The notes beneath the pieces were generated by a model, which made no database searches, was not told the origin of the DNA, and worked only from the letters and a program-made list of their open reading frames with translations. Positions 24,622 to 36,241 of a stretch of 64,000 nucleotides of DNA are shown piece after piece. The number at the start of each line of letters is the position of its first letter. Positions within the stretch are counted from its first letter, which is position 1. The DNA is taken from NCBI RefSeq assembly GCF_002245655.1, contig NZ_NOIH01000015.1, forward strand, positions 1 to 64,000. The letters run 5' to 3'. This DNA comes from Thauera propionica (GTDB lineage Bacteria; Pseudomonadota; Gammaproteobacteria; Burkholderiales; Rhodocyclaceae). The position numbers and the translations under genes are program-made.

Positions 24622-26121
24622 TCAACCGGCCGGCGTCGGCGTCAGCCGCTCATAGAGCTTCACTGCGGTATCGACGTGACGCAGCAGCCGGTCGGCCTCG
24701 CCGACCACCGCCCTCACATGCTGCCCACGCTGCGCGCGCATCACATCGGGTGCCAGCGCGCGCAGGAAGCGCTGCCACTGGTCCGACACTTCTTGCAGTT
24801 GCGCAGACAGTTCGGGCAGGCGCCTCCCGCTGTGGCGCAATTCATCGAGGTTGCGTTCGAACTCGCGTGTCGCCGCGTCGATCTCGTCCTGAATCCGCAC
24901 GGGCTCGGCCACCCACTCCCGAAGCACGAACAGCTTGCCGATGCGCTGCGATAGCATGCGGTTGCGACCGGCAACATTGACGTAGTGCGCGTCGGGCAGT
25001 CCGAACAGATGCTCGGCTGCGCCAGTCAGGCGATCGGCCGCATCAAGCACGGTTTCACTCGAAGCAAGCACCCACTCGGCCCGCGCAGGCGTCGCGCCCT
25101 CCTCGGCCAGCGCGGCGCGGTAGTCGGGCCAGGCCTCGACCACCGCCGAGCGCCCGGACTCGAGGAGATCGGGCAAACCCAGCGCCTCGAGACGCGCGAG
25201 CACGCGCTCGAACTCGTGCATCAGCCGACGCAGGCGGACCGCGGCCTTTTCGACCGACAGGCCCGCCGCGATCAATGCCCAGGCGATCGCCATGCGCTGC
25301 GACAGCATGCGGCAGCGACCGCACAGATTCACCAGCGCTCCCGGTGCAATGCGCGCGGACGACGGCTCGCCATGGGCCTTGGTCTTGCGCGCGAAGCGCA
25401 GGCGCTGGCCCGACCTGCCGGTCTCGATGTCGCTCAGCGCGGCGTGCTGGATGTGCACCTTGCGTCCCTCGACGACGACCACGCCCTGATCGCTGAGCTG
25501 GCGCAGGCTGCGCGAAAAGGACTCGGGCGTCATGCCGATACGGGCCGCGATGATCTTCTTGCTGGCCTTCAGGACAACCGTGGTCTCGCCGGCCAGCCCG
25601 ATGCGATCGCCCGCCTGCGCCAGCAGGTAATCAAGGATGCGCTGTGCGCCGGTCGCGCCCGAATGGTGGCCGGTAACATCGAACTCGATCGCGCACTGGC
25701 GCTGTGCCAGCGCCTGCATGATCCGCCAGCTCAGCGCCGGATCGTGCTGGATGACCACGCGCAGACGGCGGATGTCGATGGCGACGACGATGCTATGGGC
25801 GAGCGCCCTACACGATGCACCGTAATGCGTGCGCGCCAGCAGTTCGCCAAGGGCGAGCACCTGCGGCGCCTGCGCCAGTTCCAGCACCTTTTCGTTGCCG
25901 GTGGGCAGCAGGTGTTCGCGCGCCACGCTGCCGCTTGCCAGGACGAACGCCTCGCGGATCGGATCCTCGGCACGGTAGAGCAGGCTCTGCGCGTTCAGCT
26001 CGAGCACGCGGCTGCCAGCCACGAGTTCATCGAGCAAGGCTGGCGGCAGGCCGGAGAAAAGCGGCTCGGCCGCCAGCAGCTTGCGTTGTGCCCAAAGGGC
26101 GTCCCTCGTTGGGGCGATCAC
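24622..26121 (-). CDS. Crp/Fnr-type regulator fused to two PilJ-like sensor modules
   Basis: A 499-residue soluble protein. Residues 18-135 are a cNMP-binding-like beta-roll. Residues 155-225 are a winged helix whose recognition helix E200-x2-S203-R204 matches the E-x2-S-R of FNR/DNR, which read TTGAT. Then come two PilJ-like (NarX sensor-type) modules, each opening with a P-box-like motif: NLCGRCRMLSQRMA (265-278) and NVAGRNRMLSQRIG (382-395). The first has a CxxC (C267, C270). There is no N-terminal Fe-S cysteine cluster. The GTG start has AGAGGT 9 bases upstream; TTG 26217 is an alternative. It lies between norEF and nirS, suggesting a denitrification regulator sensing nitrate, nitrite or NO. 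Confidence 0.85.
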   Translation of the reverse strand: MIAPTRDALWAQRKLLAAEPLFSGLPPALLDELVAGSRVLELNAQSLLYRAEDPIREAFVLASGSVAREHLLPTGNEKVLELAQAPQVLALGELLARTHYGASCRALAHSIVVAIDIRRLRVVIQHDPALSWRIMQALAQRQCAIEFDVTGHHSGATGAQRILDYLLAQAGDRIGLAGETTVVLKASKKIIAARIGMTPESFSRSLRQLSDQGVVVVEGRKVHIQHAALSDIETGRSGQRLRFARKTKAHGEPSSARIAPGALVNLCGRCRMLSQRMAIAWALIAAGLSVEKAAVRLRRLMHEFERVLARLEALGLPDLLESGRSAVVEAWPDYRAALAEEGATPARAEWVLASSETVLDAADRLTGAAEHLFGLPDAHYVNVAGRNRMLSQRIGKLFVLREWVAEPVRIQDEIDAATREFERNLDELRHSGRRLPELSAQLQEVSDQWQRFLRALAPDVMRAQRGQHVRAVVGEADRLLRHVDTAVKLYERLTPTPAG

Positions 26122-26170
26122 TTCAACGACACCTCTAGATGTTTCGGCAAGGCGAGCGGCTGAGCAATCC

Positions 26171-26195
26171 GGGGAGGGGGCCGGCCCCCCCCCCC
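26171..26195 (-). other. G/C homopolymer hairpin between nirS and regulator
   Basis: On the mRNA strand a run of eleven G is followed by CCGG and then C5-T-C4, giving a very stable stem. It lies after the nirS stop and before the regulator start. It could attenuate or process a nirS-regulator transcript. There is no U-tract. The C11 run (26185-26195, plus strand) is also prone to slippage. Confidence 0.55.
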
Positions 26196-26213
26196 GAGGA
26201 ACTCCCGGGCGCC

Positions 26214-28037
<1,824 letters not shown>

Positions 28038-28168
28038 TCAGCGTGCGGGTTTCAGGTCAAACCGGACTTGATCGAGGGTAAGGGTGCCGCATTGCGCCGG
28101 CATCCCGGGTCCGGTCGAGGGTGTCACGAACATGGCCGTGTACCCCCGTTCGGACCGTGTCGCGCGTC

Positions 28169-28369
28169 TTACCAGTGCGGTGGAATCTCGTCTTCCGGAC
28201 GGTTCGGCGCGCCCGGCTGGATGGTCTTGACCTGCTGCGCCAGCTGGCGCACCTGCTCGCGCAGCAGGTCGAGCTCCTGCTGCTGGCGCCACACGGTACG
28301 GTTCAGTTCGTCGAGCTGGTCCTCGGCCGACATCATCTTGGTTTCGAGCGCTTCGAGGCGGTCTTCCAT
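28169..28369 (-). CDS. slyX: SlyX family protein
   Basis: A 66-residue coiled-coil protein beginning MEDRLEALETKMMSAEDQLD and ending DEIPPHW, both typical of SlyX. Heptads run through residues 3-48. The cellular role of SlyX is unknown. It is transcribed in the same direction as queG, which ends 32 bases upstream of it. Confidence 0.9.
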   Translation of the reverse strand: MEDRLEALETKMMSAEDQLDELNRTVWRQQQELDLLREQVRQLAQQVKTIQPGAPNRPEDEIPPHW

Positions 28370-28401
28370 GCGGGTATCCGGTGAAGTTGAGGGGCGCGAT
28401 T

Positions 28402-29505
28402 CTAGCTGGCAAGGGGCGCGCCATGCCGCGCCAGCGCCCAGGCCACGTGCTCACGCACCACAGCTGACGGGTGCTCGGCGCGCGCCCGCAGGGCGGCGAG
28501 CACTTCCGGCGCGGTCGGCGCATTTCCCAGGGCCACCGCGATGTTGCGCAGCCAGCGCTCGTGACCGATGCGATGGATCGGGCTGCCGGCGGTGCGCTCG
28601 ACGAACTCGGCCTCGCTCCAGGCGAAGAGTTCGACGAGGCCCGCACTGTCCAGACCGTGACGCGGCGCGAAGTCGCCCTCCGCCGTCAGGCGCGCAAAGC
28701 GGTTCCAAGGGCACGCGAGCTGGCAATCGTCACAGCCGTAGATGCGGTTGCCCAGCAGCGGGCGCAGGTCCTCCGGAATCGGGCCATGCAGTTCGATCGT
28801 CAAATAGGAGATGCAGCGTCGCGCATCGACCTGGTAGGGCGCGACGATGGCTCCGGTCGGACAGGTATCGATGCAGGCGGTGCAGCGGCCGCAGTGCGAC
28901 TCGACGGGTGCATCGATTGGCAGCGGCAGGTCGGTGAAGATCTCGCCCAGGAAGAAGTAGGAGCCGGCGTCGCGATCCAGCAGCAAGCTGTGCTTGCCGC
29001 GCCAGCCCAGGCCGTTGCGACTGGCCAGCTCGACTTCCAGCACCGGCGCCGAATCCGTGAACACGCGGTAGGCATGCGGCATCTCGGCGGCGATCCGATC
29101 GGCCAGCTTCTGCAGGCGGTTACGCAAGACCTTGTGGTAGTCGCGCCCCAGTGCATAGCGCGAAACGTAGGCACGCTGGCCATCGGCCAGGTTCGCTCCG
29201 GCATCGGCGGCGTCGGGCCAGTAGTCGAGCCGCAGGCTGATCACGCGCAGGGTTCCGGGCACCAGTTCGGCCGGACGCGCACGCTTCATGCCGTGGCGCG
29301 CCATATAATCCATCCCACCGTGAAAACCGGCATCCAGCCATGCCGTGAGCCCGGGCTCGGCCTCGTGCAGGTCGGTGTCCGCGACGCCGACGGCGCCGAA
29401 ACCAAGTTCCGCCGCCCACTGGCGGATGCGGGCCAGCAGGGCGGCCCCGTCGAGCGGGGTGCCATCGGCACCCGCCATGCCATCTGCCACCGCGTTTTCA
29501 GCCAT
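28402..29505 (-). CDS. queG: Epoxyqueuosine reductase
   Basis: A 367-residue cobalamin and 4Fe-4S enzyme making queuosine in tRNA, the last step of the pathway. The ferredoxin-like cysteine sets CGRCTACIDTCPTGA and CDDCQLACPWN are present. A HEAT-like C-terminus (NIAVALGNAPTAPEVL) follows. The start at MAENAVADG gives the family length. It is divergent from tsaE with 15 bases between starts, a common gene order. Confidence 0.93.
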   Translation of the reverse strand: MAENAVADGMAGADGTPLDGAALLARIRQWAAELGFGAVGVADTDLHEAEPGLTAWLDAGFHGGMDYMARHGMKRARPAELVPGTLRVISLRLDYWPDAADAGANLADGQRAYVSRYALGRDYHKVLRNRLQKLADRIAAEMPHAYRVFTDSAPVLEVELASRNGLGWRGKHSLLLDRDAGSYFFLGEIFTDLPLPIDAPVESHCGRCTACIDTCPTGAIVAPYQVDARRCISYLTIELHGPIPEDLRPLLGNRIYGCDDCQLACPWNRFARLTAEGDFAPRHGLDSAGLVELFAWSEAEFVERTAGSPIHRIGHERWLRNIAVALGNAPTAPEVLAALRARAEHPSAVVREHVAWALARHGAPLAS

Positions 29506-29520
29506 CAACGAGAGGATTCC

Positions 29521-30042
29521 ATGATCGAGTTGCTCAAGGCCGCCGATGATAGCGGCGCCCGCCTCCGCGCGCACTTGCCCGCCGAAGCCGACACCGAAGC
29601 CATCGGCGCCGCACTGGCCGCCACCCTGCGTCCGGGGCTCAGAATCTGGCTGCAGGGCAACCTCGGCATGGGCAAGACGACGCTCACGCGCGGGCTGCTG
29701 CGGGCACTTGGTCACGAAGGCAAGGTGAAAAGTCCGACATACACCTTGATTGAACCTTACGTTGTTTCTAGATTAGACTTATATCACTTTGATTTTTATC
29801 GCTTCAATTCGCCCGAAGAATATCTGGACGCTGGGCTGGACGAATACTTCGCGAGTCAGGGCGTATGTGTAGTGGAATGGCCGGACAAAGCCGCCCCCTA
29901 TCTGCCGCCGCCTGACCTCGAAATCCGGCTCGAAACCCATGATTCCGGGCGGTTTGTGGAGATCGATGGCAAGACGGATGCGGGGCGGACATGCGTGATC
30001 GAACTGGGGAAAGCATTGCGGGGCGCGGACCCGGCGTCCTGA
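29521..30042 (+). CDS. tsaE: tRNA threonylcarbamoyladenosine ATPase TsaE
   Basis: A 173-residue P-loop protein of the t6A synthesis complex. Walker A GNLGMGKTT and the conserved SPTYTLIEPY and DLYHFDFYR segments are intact. Codons in the stretch about 29738-29812 are strikingly AT-rich (about 31% GC by hand count) with TTA, TTA and AGA codons, unlike the rest of the gene. amiC starts inside its end (52-base overlap). Confidence 0.93.
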   Translation: MIELLKAADDSGARLRAHLPAEADTEAIGAALAATLRPGLRIWLQGNLGMGKTTLTRGLLRALGHEGKVKSPTYTLIEPYVVSRLDLYHFDFYRFNSPEEYLDAGLDEYFASQGVCVVEWPDKAAPYLPPPDLEIRLETHDSGRFVEIDGKTDAGRTCVIELGKALRGADPAS

Positions 30043-31361
30043 CGGAGCCGGAAGCTGTGCCTGCGCGCGGCATCGATCGTCGCCGCCTGCTCAAGTTCGC
30101 CGGCGCGACGCTGGCGCTGATGGTCAGCCCGGTGGGCCATGCGGCACCGGCCAGCCTGCTCGCGGTGCGCGTCTGGCCTTCGGCCGAATACACCCGCATT
30201 ACGCTCGAAGGCTCGTCCACCCTGCGCTACAGCCACATGTTGGTGCCCGACCCCGACCGCCTGGTGGTCGACCTCGAGGGCATTCACCTCGACAGCGTGC
30301 TGCAGTCCCTGCCCTCGAAGGTCATGGAGTCCGACCCCTACATCCGCCTGATCCGCGCCGGCCAGAACCGGCCGGGGGTCGTGCGCGTGGTGGTCGAACT
30401 GAAGGCGCCGGTGAACCCGCAGGTGTTCACGCTCGCCCCCGTCGGCAACTACGGACACCGCCTCGTGCTCGACCTGCATTCGACCGAGGAACACGACCCG
30501 CTGCTGGCGCTGATCATGAAGGATTCGCCGATGGACGCCGCAGCGGGCGACACCGGCCAGGACAGCAGCCAGGCCAGCGTTGCCGACAGTCGGAATTCGC
30601 CGGCAGAACGCAACACGGCACGCCGTGCCGACCCGAACGTCAATCGCCTGTTCACCGTCGTGCTCGATCCGGGCCACGGCGGCGAAGACCCGGGCGCAGT
30701 CGGCGCGGCAGGCAGCTACGAGAAGAACGTCACGCTCTCCATCGCCCGCCGGCTCAAGCGCAAGATCGACGCCGAACCGAGCATGCGGGCCGTGCTCACG
30801 CGCGACGGCGACTATTTCGTGCCGCTGCAGCAGCGCGTCGCCCGCGCCCGCCGCGTCCGCGCCGATCTGTTCGTATCGATCCACGCCGACGCCTTCGTCA
30901 AACCCGAGGCCAATGGCAGCTCGGTCTATGTGCTGTCCGAGCGCGGCGCCTCGAGCACCGCGGCGCGCTGGTTGGCGCAGAAGGAGAACGATGCCGACCT
31001 CGTCGGCGGCGTCAACCTTGCCCGCCAGGACGGCCACATCGCCCGCACCCTGCTCGATCTGTCGCAGACCGCGACCATCAACGACAGCCTCAAGCTCGGC
31101 CGCGCCATGCTCGGCGAGATCGGCGGCATCAACCGTCTGCACAAGCAGGATGTCGAACAGGCCGGTTTCGCGGTCCTCAAGGCGCCGGACATCCCCTCGG
31201 TGCTGGTCGAGACCGCGTTCATCAGCAACCCGCAGGAAGAGCGCCGCCTGAACGACGAGGCCTATCAGGAAAAGATGGCCAACGCCCTGCTGCGCGGGAT
31301 CAAGCGCTACTTCGAGGCCAACCCGCCGGCAGGCCCGACCCGGGTCGCCCAGCTCGGCTGA
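29991..31361 (+). CDS. amiC: N-acetylmuramoyl-L-alanine amidase AmiC
   Basis: A 456-residue periplasmic amidase that splits septal peptidoglycan. A twin-arginine signal RRRLLKFAG is near residue 30. An AMIN domain (about 55-170) directs it to the septum, and the Amidase_3 domain (about 215-440) has zinc and catalytic residues in LDPGHGGEDPGA, E of YEKNVTL, SIHADAF and VLVETAFISN. ATG 29991 overlaps tsaE, so translation is coupled. Confidence 0.92.
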   Translation: MRDRTGESIAGRGPGVLTEPEAVPARGIDRRRLLKFAGATLALMVSPVGHAAPASLLAVRVWPSAEYTRITLEGSSTLRYSHMLVPDPDRLVVDLEGIHLDSVLQSLPSKVMESDPYIRLIRAGQNRPGVVRVVVELKAPVNPQVFTLAPVGNYGHRLVLDLHSTEEHDPLLALIMKDSPMDAAAGDTGQDSSQASVADSRNSPAERNTARRADPNVNRLFTVVLDPGHGGEDPGAVGAAGSYEKNVTLSIARRLKRKIDAEPSMRAVLTRDGDYFVPLQQRVARARRVRADLFVSIHADAFVKPEANGSSVYVLSERGASSTAARWLAQKENDADLVGGVNLARQDGHIARTLLDLSQTATINDSLKLGRAMLGEIGGINRLHKQDVEQAGFAVLKAPDIPSVLVETAFISNPQEERRLNDEAYQEKMANALLRGIKRYFEANPPAGPTRVAQLG

Positions 31362-31431
31362 ACACCGCACAGCCAGCAGCCCCGACTGCTTCCACGGCCT
31401 GAGGCAAGCCCGCACGGCCGTGCTTTGCCGC

Positions 31432-31437
31432 TATAAT
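31432..31437 (+). promoter_or_regulatory. Probable -10 element of ribF
   Basis: TATAAT lies 21 bases before the ribF start. A palindrome GCACGGCCGTGC (31412-31423) covers the -35 zone, so no standard -35 box is seen there. The resulting leader would be short. Confidence 0.5.
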
Positions 31438-31458
31438 TGCGGCTTTTTTCAGGCGCTT

Positions 31459-32412
31459 ATGCGGGTTTTTCGCGGGATTCCCGAGCGAGCCGACACCGCC
31501 GCGGTGCTGACCATCGGCAACTTCGATGGCGTCCACCTCGGCCATCAGGCGCTGCTCAAGCTGCTTACCGACAAGGCCCGTTCGCTCGGTCTGCCGGCGG
31601 TCGTGCTCACCTTCGAGCCGCATCCGCGCGAGTACTTCAGCCCGTCCGACGCCCCCGCCCGTCTCGCCTCACTGCGCGAAAAGCTGCTGTTGCTGGACGC
31701 CGCAGGCGTCGACCGCAGCTACGTCTGCCGCTTCGACGCCCGCTTTGCATCGCAGACGGCGCAGGCCTTCATCGAGGACACGCTCGTGCGCGGCCTGGGT
31801 GTCCGCCATCTTTTCGTCGGCGACGATTTCCGCTTCGGCGCGCGCCGCCAGGGCAACTTCAGCATGCTGCAGGCGGCCGGCGCACAACTCGGCTTTGGCG
31901 TCGAATCCATGCCGACGCTCAGCGTCCAGGGCGAGCGCGTATCGAGTTCCGCCGTACGCGACGCGCTCGGCGAAGATGACCTCACGCATGCCGCGCGCCT
32001 GCTCGGCCGCCCCTACAGCATTGCGGGGCGTGTCAGCCATGGCGACAAGATCGGCCGCCAGCTCGGATTTCCGACCGCAAACATCCAGATGAAACACCGT
32101 CGCCCGGCGCTCACCGGCGTCTATGCCGTAGGCGTCGAAGGACTGGCCGGTCAGCGCATCGCCGGCGTGGCGAACATCGGCGTTCGTCCCACGGCCACCT
32201 CGGCCGGACGCGCGCGACTGGAAGTTCACCTCTTCGACTGGTCCGGGAGCTGCTACGGTGCTCACATCCGTGTGCATTTCCTGCGCAAGCTGCGCGCCGA
32301 GCGCAAGTTCGACTCGCTGGACGCCTTGCGCGCGCAGATCGCCGTCGATGCCGACCTCGCGCGCAAGTGGTTTGCCGACCATCCCGACCGCCTTCAGGCC
32401 TTGACCGCCTGA
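31459..32412 (+). CDS. ribF: Bifunctional riboflavin kinase/FAD synthetase
   Basis: A 317-residue enzyme making FMN and FAD. The N-terminal nucleotidyltransferase half has [13 protein letters not shown] and the [12 protein letters not shown] segment; the C-terminal kinase half has [11 protein letters not shown] and GVYAVGV. It is first in the run ribF-ileS-lspA-fkpB-ispH. ATG 31459 is the family start. Confidence 0.95.
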   Translation: MRVFRGIPERADTAAVLTIGNFDGVHLGHQALLKLLTDKARSLGLPAVVLTFEPHPREYFSPSDAPARLASLREKLLLLDAAGVDRSYVCRFDARFASQTAQAFIEDTLVRGLGVRHLFVGDDFRFGARRQGNFSMLQAAGAQLGFGVESMPTLSVQGERVSSSAVRDALGEDDLTHAARLLGRPYSIAGRVSHGDKIGRQLGFPTANIQMKHRRPALTGVYAVGVEGLAGQRIAGVANIGVRPTATSAGRARLEVHLFDWSGSCYGAHIRVHFLRKLRAERKFDSLDALRAQIAVDADLARKWFADHPDRLQALTA

Positions 32413-32446
32413 GCCCCCCAGAACCCACAAGACCGACGTTTACGCC

Positions 32447-35257
32447 ATGGCCGACTACCGCAAGACGCTCAACCTGCCCGACACGCCCTTCCCGATGCGC
32501 GGCGACCTGCCCAAGCGCGAGCCGAACTGGATCGCCGACTGGCAGCAACGCAAGCTCTACCAGCGCATCCGCAAGGCCAGCGCCGGCCGGCCCAAGTTCG
32601 TGCTGCACGACGGCCCGCCCTATGCCAACGGCAGCCTGCACATCGGCCACGCGCTGAACAAGATCCTCAAGGACATCATCGTGCGCTCGAAGACCCTCGC
32701 GGGGTTCGATGCGCCCTACGTGCCGGGCTGGGACTGCCACGGCCTGCCGATCGAGCACAAGGTCGAGGTCACCCACGGCAAGAACCTGCCCGCCGACAAG
32801 GTGCGTGAGTTGTGTCGCGCCTACGCCGCCGAGCAGATCGAGATCCAGAAGGCCGACTTCATCCGCCTCGGCGTGCTCGGCGACTGGGACAACCCCTACC
32901 GCACGATGGACTTCGCCAACGAGGCCAACGAGATCCGCGCGCTGGCCGAGATGACGAAGAACGGCTACGTGTTCAAGGGCCTGAAGCCGGTGAACTGGTG
33001 CTTCGACTGCGGCTCGGCGCTGGCCGAAGCCGAGGTGGAGTACGCCGACAAGCAGTCGCCGACGATCGACGTCGCCTTCCCGGTGGCCGAGGCTGACAAG
33101 CTCGCCGCCGCCTTCGGCCTGGCCAAGCTCGACAAGCCCGCCGCCGCGGTGATCTGGACCACCACCCCGTGGACGATCCCCGCCAACCAGGCGCTCAACG
33201 CCCATCCCGAGTTCGACTACGCGCTGGTGGACGCGGGCGACCGCTTGCTCGTACTGGCCAAGGAACTGGTCGAATCCGCGCTGCAGCGCTACCAGCGCGA
33301 GGGCAGCATCATTGCGACCGCCAAGGGCGCGGCGCTCGACCGCATCGAATTCCGCCACCCCTTCTACGACCGCGTGTCGCCGGTGTACCTGGCCGACTAC
33401 GTGGGCGTGGACGCCGGCACCGGTATCGTGCATTCGGCACCGGCTCACGGCGTGGACGACTTCAACTCGTGGCGCGCCTACGGCCGCAGCAACGAGGAGA
33501 TCCTGTCGCTGGTGATGGGTGGTGGCGAGTACGTGCCCGACCTGCCCTTCTTCGGCGGCATAAACATCTGGAAGGCCAACGCTGCCATCGTCGACAAGCT
33601 CGCCGAGGTCGGTGCGTTGCTGTCCCACGGCAAGATCACCCACAGCTACATGCACTGCTGGCGCCACAAGACCCCGCTGGTCTATCGCGCCACCGCGCAG
33701 TGGTTCGTCGGCATGGACAAGGTCGCAGCCGACGGCTCCACGCTGCGCGACCGCGCGCTGCGCGCAGTGGAAGCCACCAAGTTCTACCCCGGCTGGGGCC
33801 AGGCGCGCCTGCACGCGATGATCGCCAACCGACCCGACTGGTGCATCTCGCGCCAGCGCAACTGGGGCGTGCCGATCCCCTTCTTCCTGCACAAGGAAAC
33901 CGGCGAGCTGCATCCGCGCACGGTCGAGCTGATGGAGGAAGTTGCGCTGCGCGTGGAGAAGGAAGGCATCGAGGCTTGGTTCAAGCTCGACGCAGCCGAG
34001 CTCCTCGGCGCCGAGGCCGCCCAGTACGACAAGATCAGCGACACGCTGGATGTATGGTTCGATTCCGGCACCACGCACAAGCACGTGCTGCGCGGCTCGC
34101 ACAACGATGGCCATCCGGAGGGCCCGCGCGCCGACATGTACCTGGAGGGCTCGGACCAGCACCGCGGCTGGTTCCATTCCTCGCTCTTGACCGGCTGCGC
34201 CATCGACGGCCACGCGCCTTACCGCAGCCTGCTGACTCACGGCTTCGCAGTCGACGGCGCCGGGCGGAAGATGAGCAAGTCGCTTGGCAACGTGGTGGTA
34301 CCGCAGGAGGTCACCAGCAAGCTCGGCGCCGAAATCCTGCGCCTGTGGGTGGCCTCGACCGACTACTCGGGCGAGCTTTCGATCTCCAAGGAGATCCTTG
34401 ACCGCGTGGTCGAGGTCTATCGCCGCATCCGCAACACCCTGCGCTTCCTGCTCGCCAACACCGCCGACTTCGACATCGCTCGGGACGCGGTGCCGCTCGA
34501 GCAGTGGATGGACCTCGACCGCTACGCGCTGGCCTTCACTCGCCAGCTCGCACAGCAGGCCGAGGCCGACTACGCGAAGATGGAGTTCCACCGCATCGTC
34601 CAGGCACTGCAGGTGTTCTGCGCGGAGGACCTCGGTGCCTTTTACCTCGACATCCTGAAGGACCGCCTGTACACCACCGCCGAAGGCAGCCTGCCGCGCC
34701 GCGCCGCGCAGACCGCGCTGTGGCACATCACCCAGACGCTGCTCAAGCTGATGGCACCGATCCTGTCCTTCACCGCCGAGGAAGCCTGGGCCATCCTGAA
34801 CCCGGACAAGGCGGGCGAGGAACCCGACAGCGTGATGCTGCACACCTTCCACGCCCTGCCTGCGCAGGAAGGCGAGGCAGGCCTGATCGCGCGCTGGGAA
34901 ATCATCCGTGCGGTGCGTTCCGAGGGCCTGAAGGTGATCGAGGCGCTGCGCACCGAAGGCAAGGTCGGAGCCTCGTTGCAGGCCGAACTCAGCCTGGCGC
35001 TGACCGCGGACAAGTTCGCCGCGATGACCAGCTTGGGCGGGGACCTGCGCTTCGTCACCATGACCTCGGCCGCGACGCTGTCCGAGGTCGCGAACGCGGA
35101 AGACGAACGGATCGTCGCGACGCCCAGCGCCGCGCAGAAATGCGAGCGCTGCTGGCACTACGTGGAATCGGTCGGCCAGCACACCGAGCATCCCACGCTG
35201 TGCGGTCGCTGCGTGAGCAACCTGTTCGGCGACGGCGAAACGCGCATCCATGCCTGA
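32447..35257 (+). CDS. ileS: Isoleucyl-tRNA synthetase
   Basis: A 936-residue class I synthetase. HIGH is at residues 65-68 in [10 protein letters not shown], and KMSKS is in [10 protein letters not shown]. The editing domain has TTPWTIPAN, and the C-terminal zinc finger has CERCWHY and CGRC. Length is normal. The lspA start overlaps its last codons. Confidence 0.97.
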   Translation: MADYRKTLNLPDTPFPMRGDLPKREPNWIADWQQRKLYQRIRKASAGRPKFVLHDGPPYANGSLHIGHALNKILKDIIVRSKTLAGFDAPYVPGWDCHGLPIEHKVEVTHGKNLPADKVRELCRAYAAEQIEIQKADFIRLGVLGDWDNPYRTMDFANEANEIRALAEMTKNGYVFKGLKPVNWCFDCGSALAEAEVEYADKQSPTIDVAFPVAEADKLAAAFGLAKLDKPAAAVIWTTTPWTIPANQALNAHPEFDYALVDAGDRLLVLAKELVESALQRYQREGSIIATAKGAALDRIEFRHPFYDRVSPVYLADYVGVDAGTGIVHSAPAHGVDDFNSWRAYGRSNEEILSLVMGGGEYVPDLPFFGGINIWKANAAIVDKLAEVGALLSHGKITHSYMHCWRHKTPLVYRATAQWFVGMDKVAADGSTLRDRALRAVEATKFYPGWGQARLHAMIANRPDWCISRQRNWGVPIPFFLHKETGELHPRTVELMEEVALRVEKEGIEAWFKLDAAELLGAEAAQYDKISDTLDVWFDSGTTHKHVLRGSHNDGHPEGPRADMYLEGSDQHRGWFHSSLLTGCAIDGHAPYRSLLTHGFAVDGAGRKMSKSLGNVVVPQEVTSKLGAEILRLWVASTDYSGELSISKEILDRVVEVYRRIRNTLRFLLANTADFDIARDAVPLEQWMDLDRYALAFTRQLAQQAEADYAKMEFHRIVQALQVFCAEDLGAFYLDILKDRLYTTAEGSLPRRAAQTALWHITQTLLKLMAPILSFTAEEAWAILNPDKAGEEPDSVMLHTFHALPAQEGEAGLIARWEIIRAVRSEGLKVIEALRTEGKVGASLQAELSLALTADKFAAMTSLGGDLRFVTMTSAATLSEVANAEDERIVATPSAAQKCERCWHYVESVGQHTEHPTLCGRCVSNLFGDGETRIHA

Positions 35258-35786
35258 CGTACTGCCCGCGATGCACAAGACCTCGACGCGTCCCGCACTG
35301 GCCGCCATGGTGCCCTGGATCGCACTCGCGATCGCGGTCGCCGCGCTCGACCAGGTGAGCAAGCAGTGGGTGCTGGACAACCTGCACTACGGCCAGATGA
35401 TCCCGATCACCGGCTTCTTCGACCTGGTGCTGGTGTTCAACCCGGGTGCGGCCTTCAGCTTTCTTGCCGACCATGACGGCTGGCAGCGCTGGTTCTTCAC
35501 CGGGCTCGCCACGGTGATCTGCGGCTGGCTGCTGGCGCTGACCTGGCGCCATCGTGACGAAAAGCTGCTGCCGACCGCCTTCGCCATGATCATCGGCGGC
35601 GCCGTCGGCAATGTCTATGACCGCCTCGTGCATGGCGCGGTGGTCGATTTCCTGCACTTCCACTACGCCGGCTGGAGCTGGCCGGCGTTCAACCTGGCCG
35701 ACTCGGCCATCACCGTCGGCGTGGTACTGATGCTGTGGGGCCAGTTCCGCCACGACCGCCAGCCGACCCCGGAGAAGCCATCTTGA
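35250..35786 (+). CDS. lspA: Lipoprotein signal peptidase
   Basis: A 178-residue inner-membrane aspartyl protease with four helices that trims prolipoproteins. The catalytic aspartates lie in [11 protein letters not shown] and FNLADSAI. It overlaps the end of ileS by 8 bases; a later start at MHKTSTRP is possible. Confidence 0.95.
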   Translation: MPDVLPAMHKTSTRPALAAMVPWIALAIAVAALDQVSKQWVLDNLHYGQMIPITGFFDLVLVFNPGAAFSFLADHDGWQRWFFTGLATVICGWLLALTWRHRDEKLLPTAFAMIIGGAVGNVYDRLVHGAVVDFLHFHYAGWSWPAFNLADSAITVGVVLMLWGQFRHDRQPTPEKPS

Positions 35787-36211
35787 GCCAAGTCGTCGAA
35801 GCCAACAGCCTGGTCACCCTGCACTACCGCATCTCGCTGCCCAGCGGCCAGCCGCTGATCAGCACCTTCAATGCCACCCCTGCCACCCTGCAGCTGGGCG
35901 CGGGCGAGATGCTGCCCGCCATGGAAAAGCTGCTGATCGGACTGACGCCCGGCACCCACCACGTCTTCGAGCTCGAGGCCGAGGAGGCCTTCGGCCCGCA
36001 TCGCCCCGAGCTGATCGAGCGCGTGAAGCGCGAACACATGCCGGATGAGGAGATCGAGCCGATGAGCATCATGGAGTTCACCGCGCCCGACGGTTCGCGC
36101 TACTCCGGTCTGGTGCGCGAGATCGACGACCAGTGGGCGCTGATTGACTTCAACCACCCGCTTGCCGGCAAGGCGATCCGCTTCGAGGCGCAGATCATCG
36201 GCGTGTCCTGA
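35783..36211 (+). CDS. fkpB: FKBP-type peptidyl-prolyl isomerase, SlpA/FkpB type
   Basis: A 142-residue isomerase with the FKBP/IF (insert-in-flap) plan of SlyD/SlpA: VTLHYRISLPSGQPL at the start and LIGLTPGTHHVFELEAEEAFG in the middle. The start is TTG 35783, overlapping the lspA stop, with GGAGAAG upstream. It lacks the His-rich tail of SlyD. Confidence 0.92.
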   Translation: MSQVVEANSLVTLHYRISLPSGQPLISTFNATPATLQLGAGEMLPAMEKLLIGLTPGTHHVFELEAEEAFGPHRPELIERVKREHMPDEEIEPMSIMEFTAPDGSRYSGLVREIDDQWALIDFNHPLAGKAIRFEAQIIGVS

Positions 36212-36241
36212 GCGCCGCCGCCCTGACAGAGACGAAGAGAC

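Noticed and set aside
28067-28082. Second FNR-like site TTGAT-cgag-GGTAA upstream of nirS
   Set aside because: Only one half matches, and it is too far from the start to be convincing.
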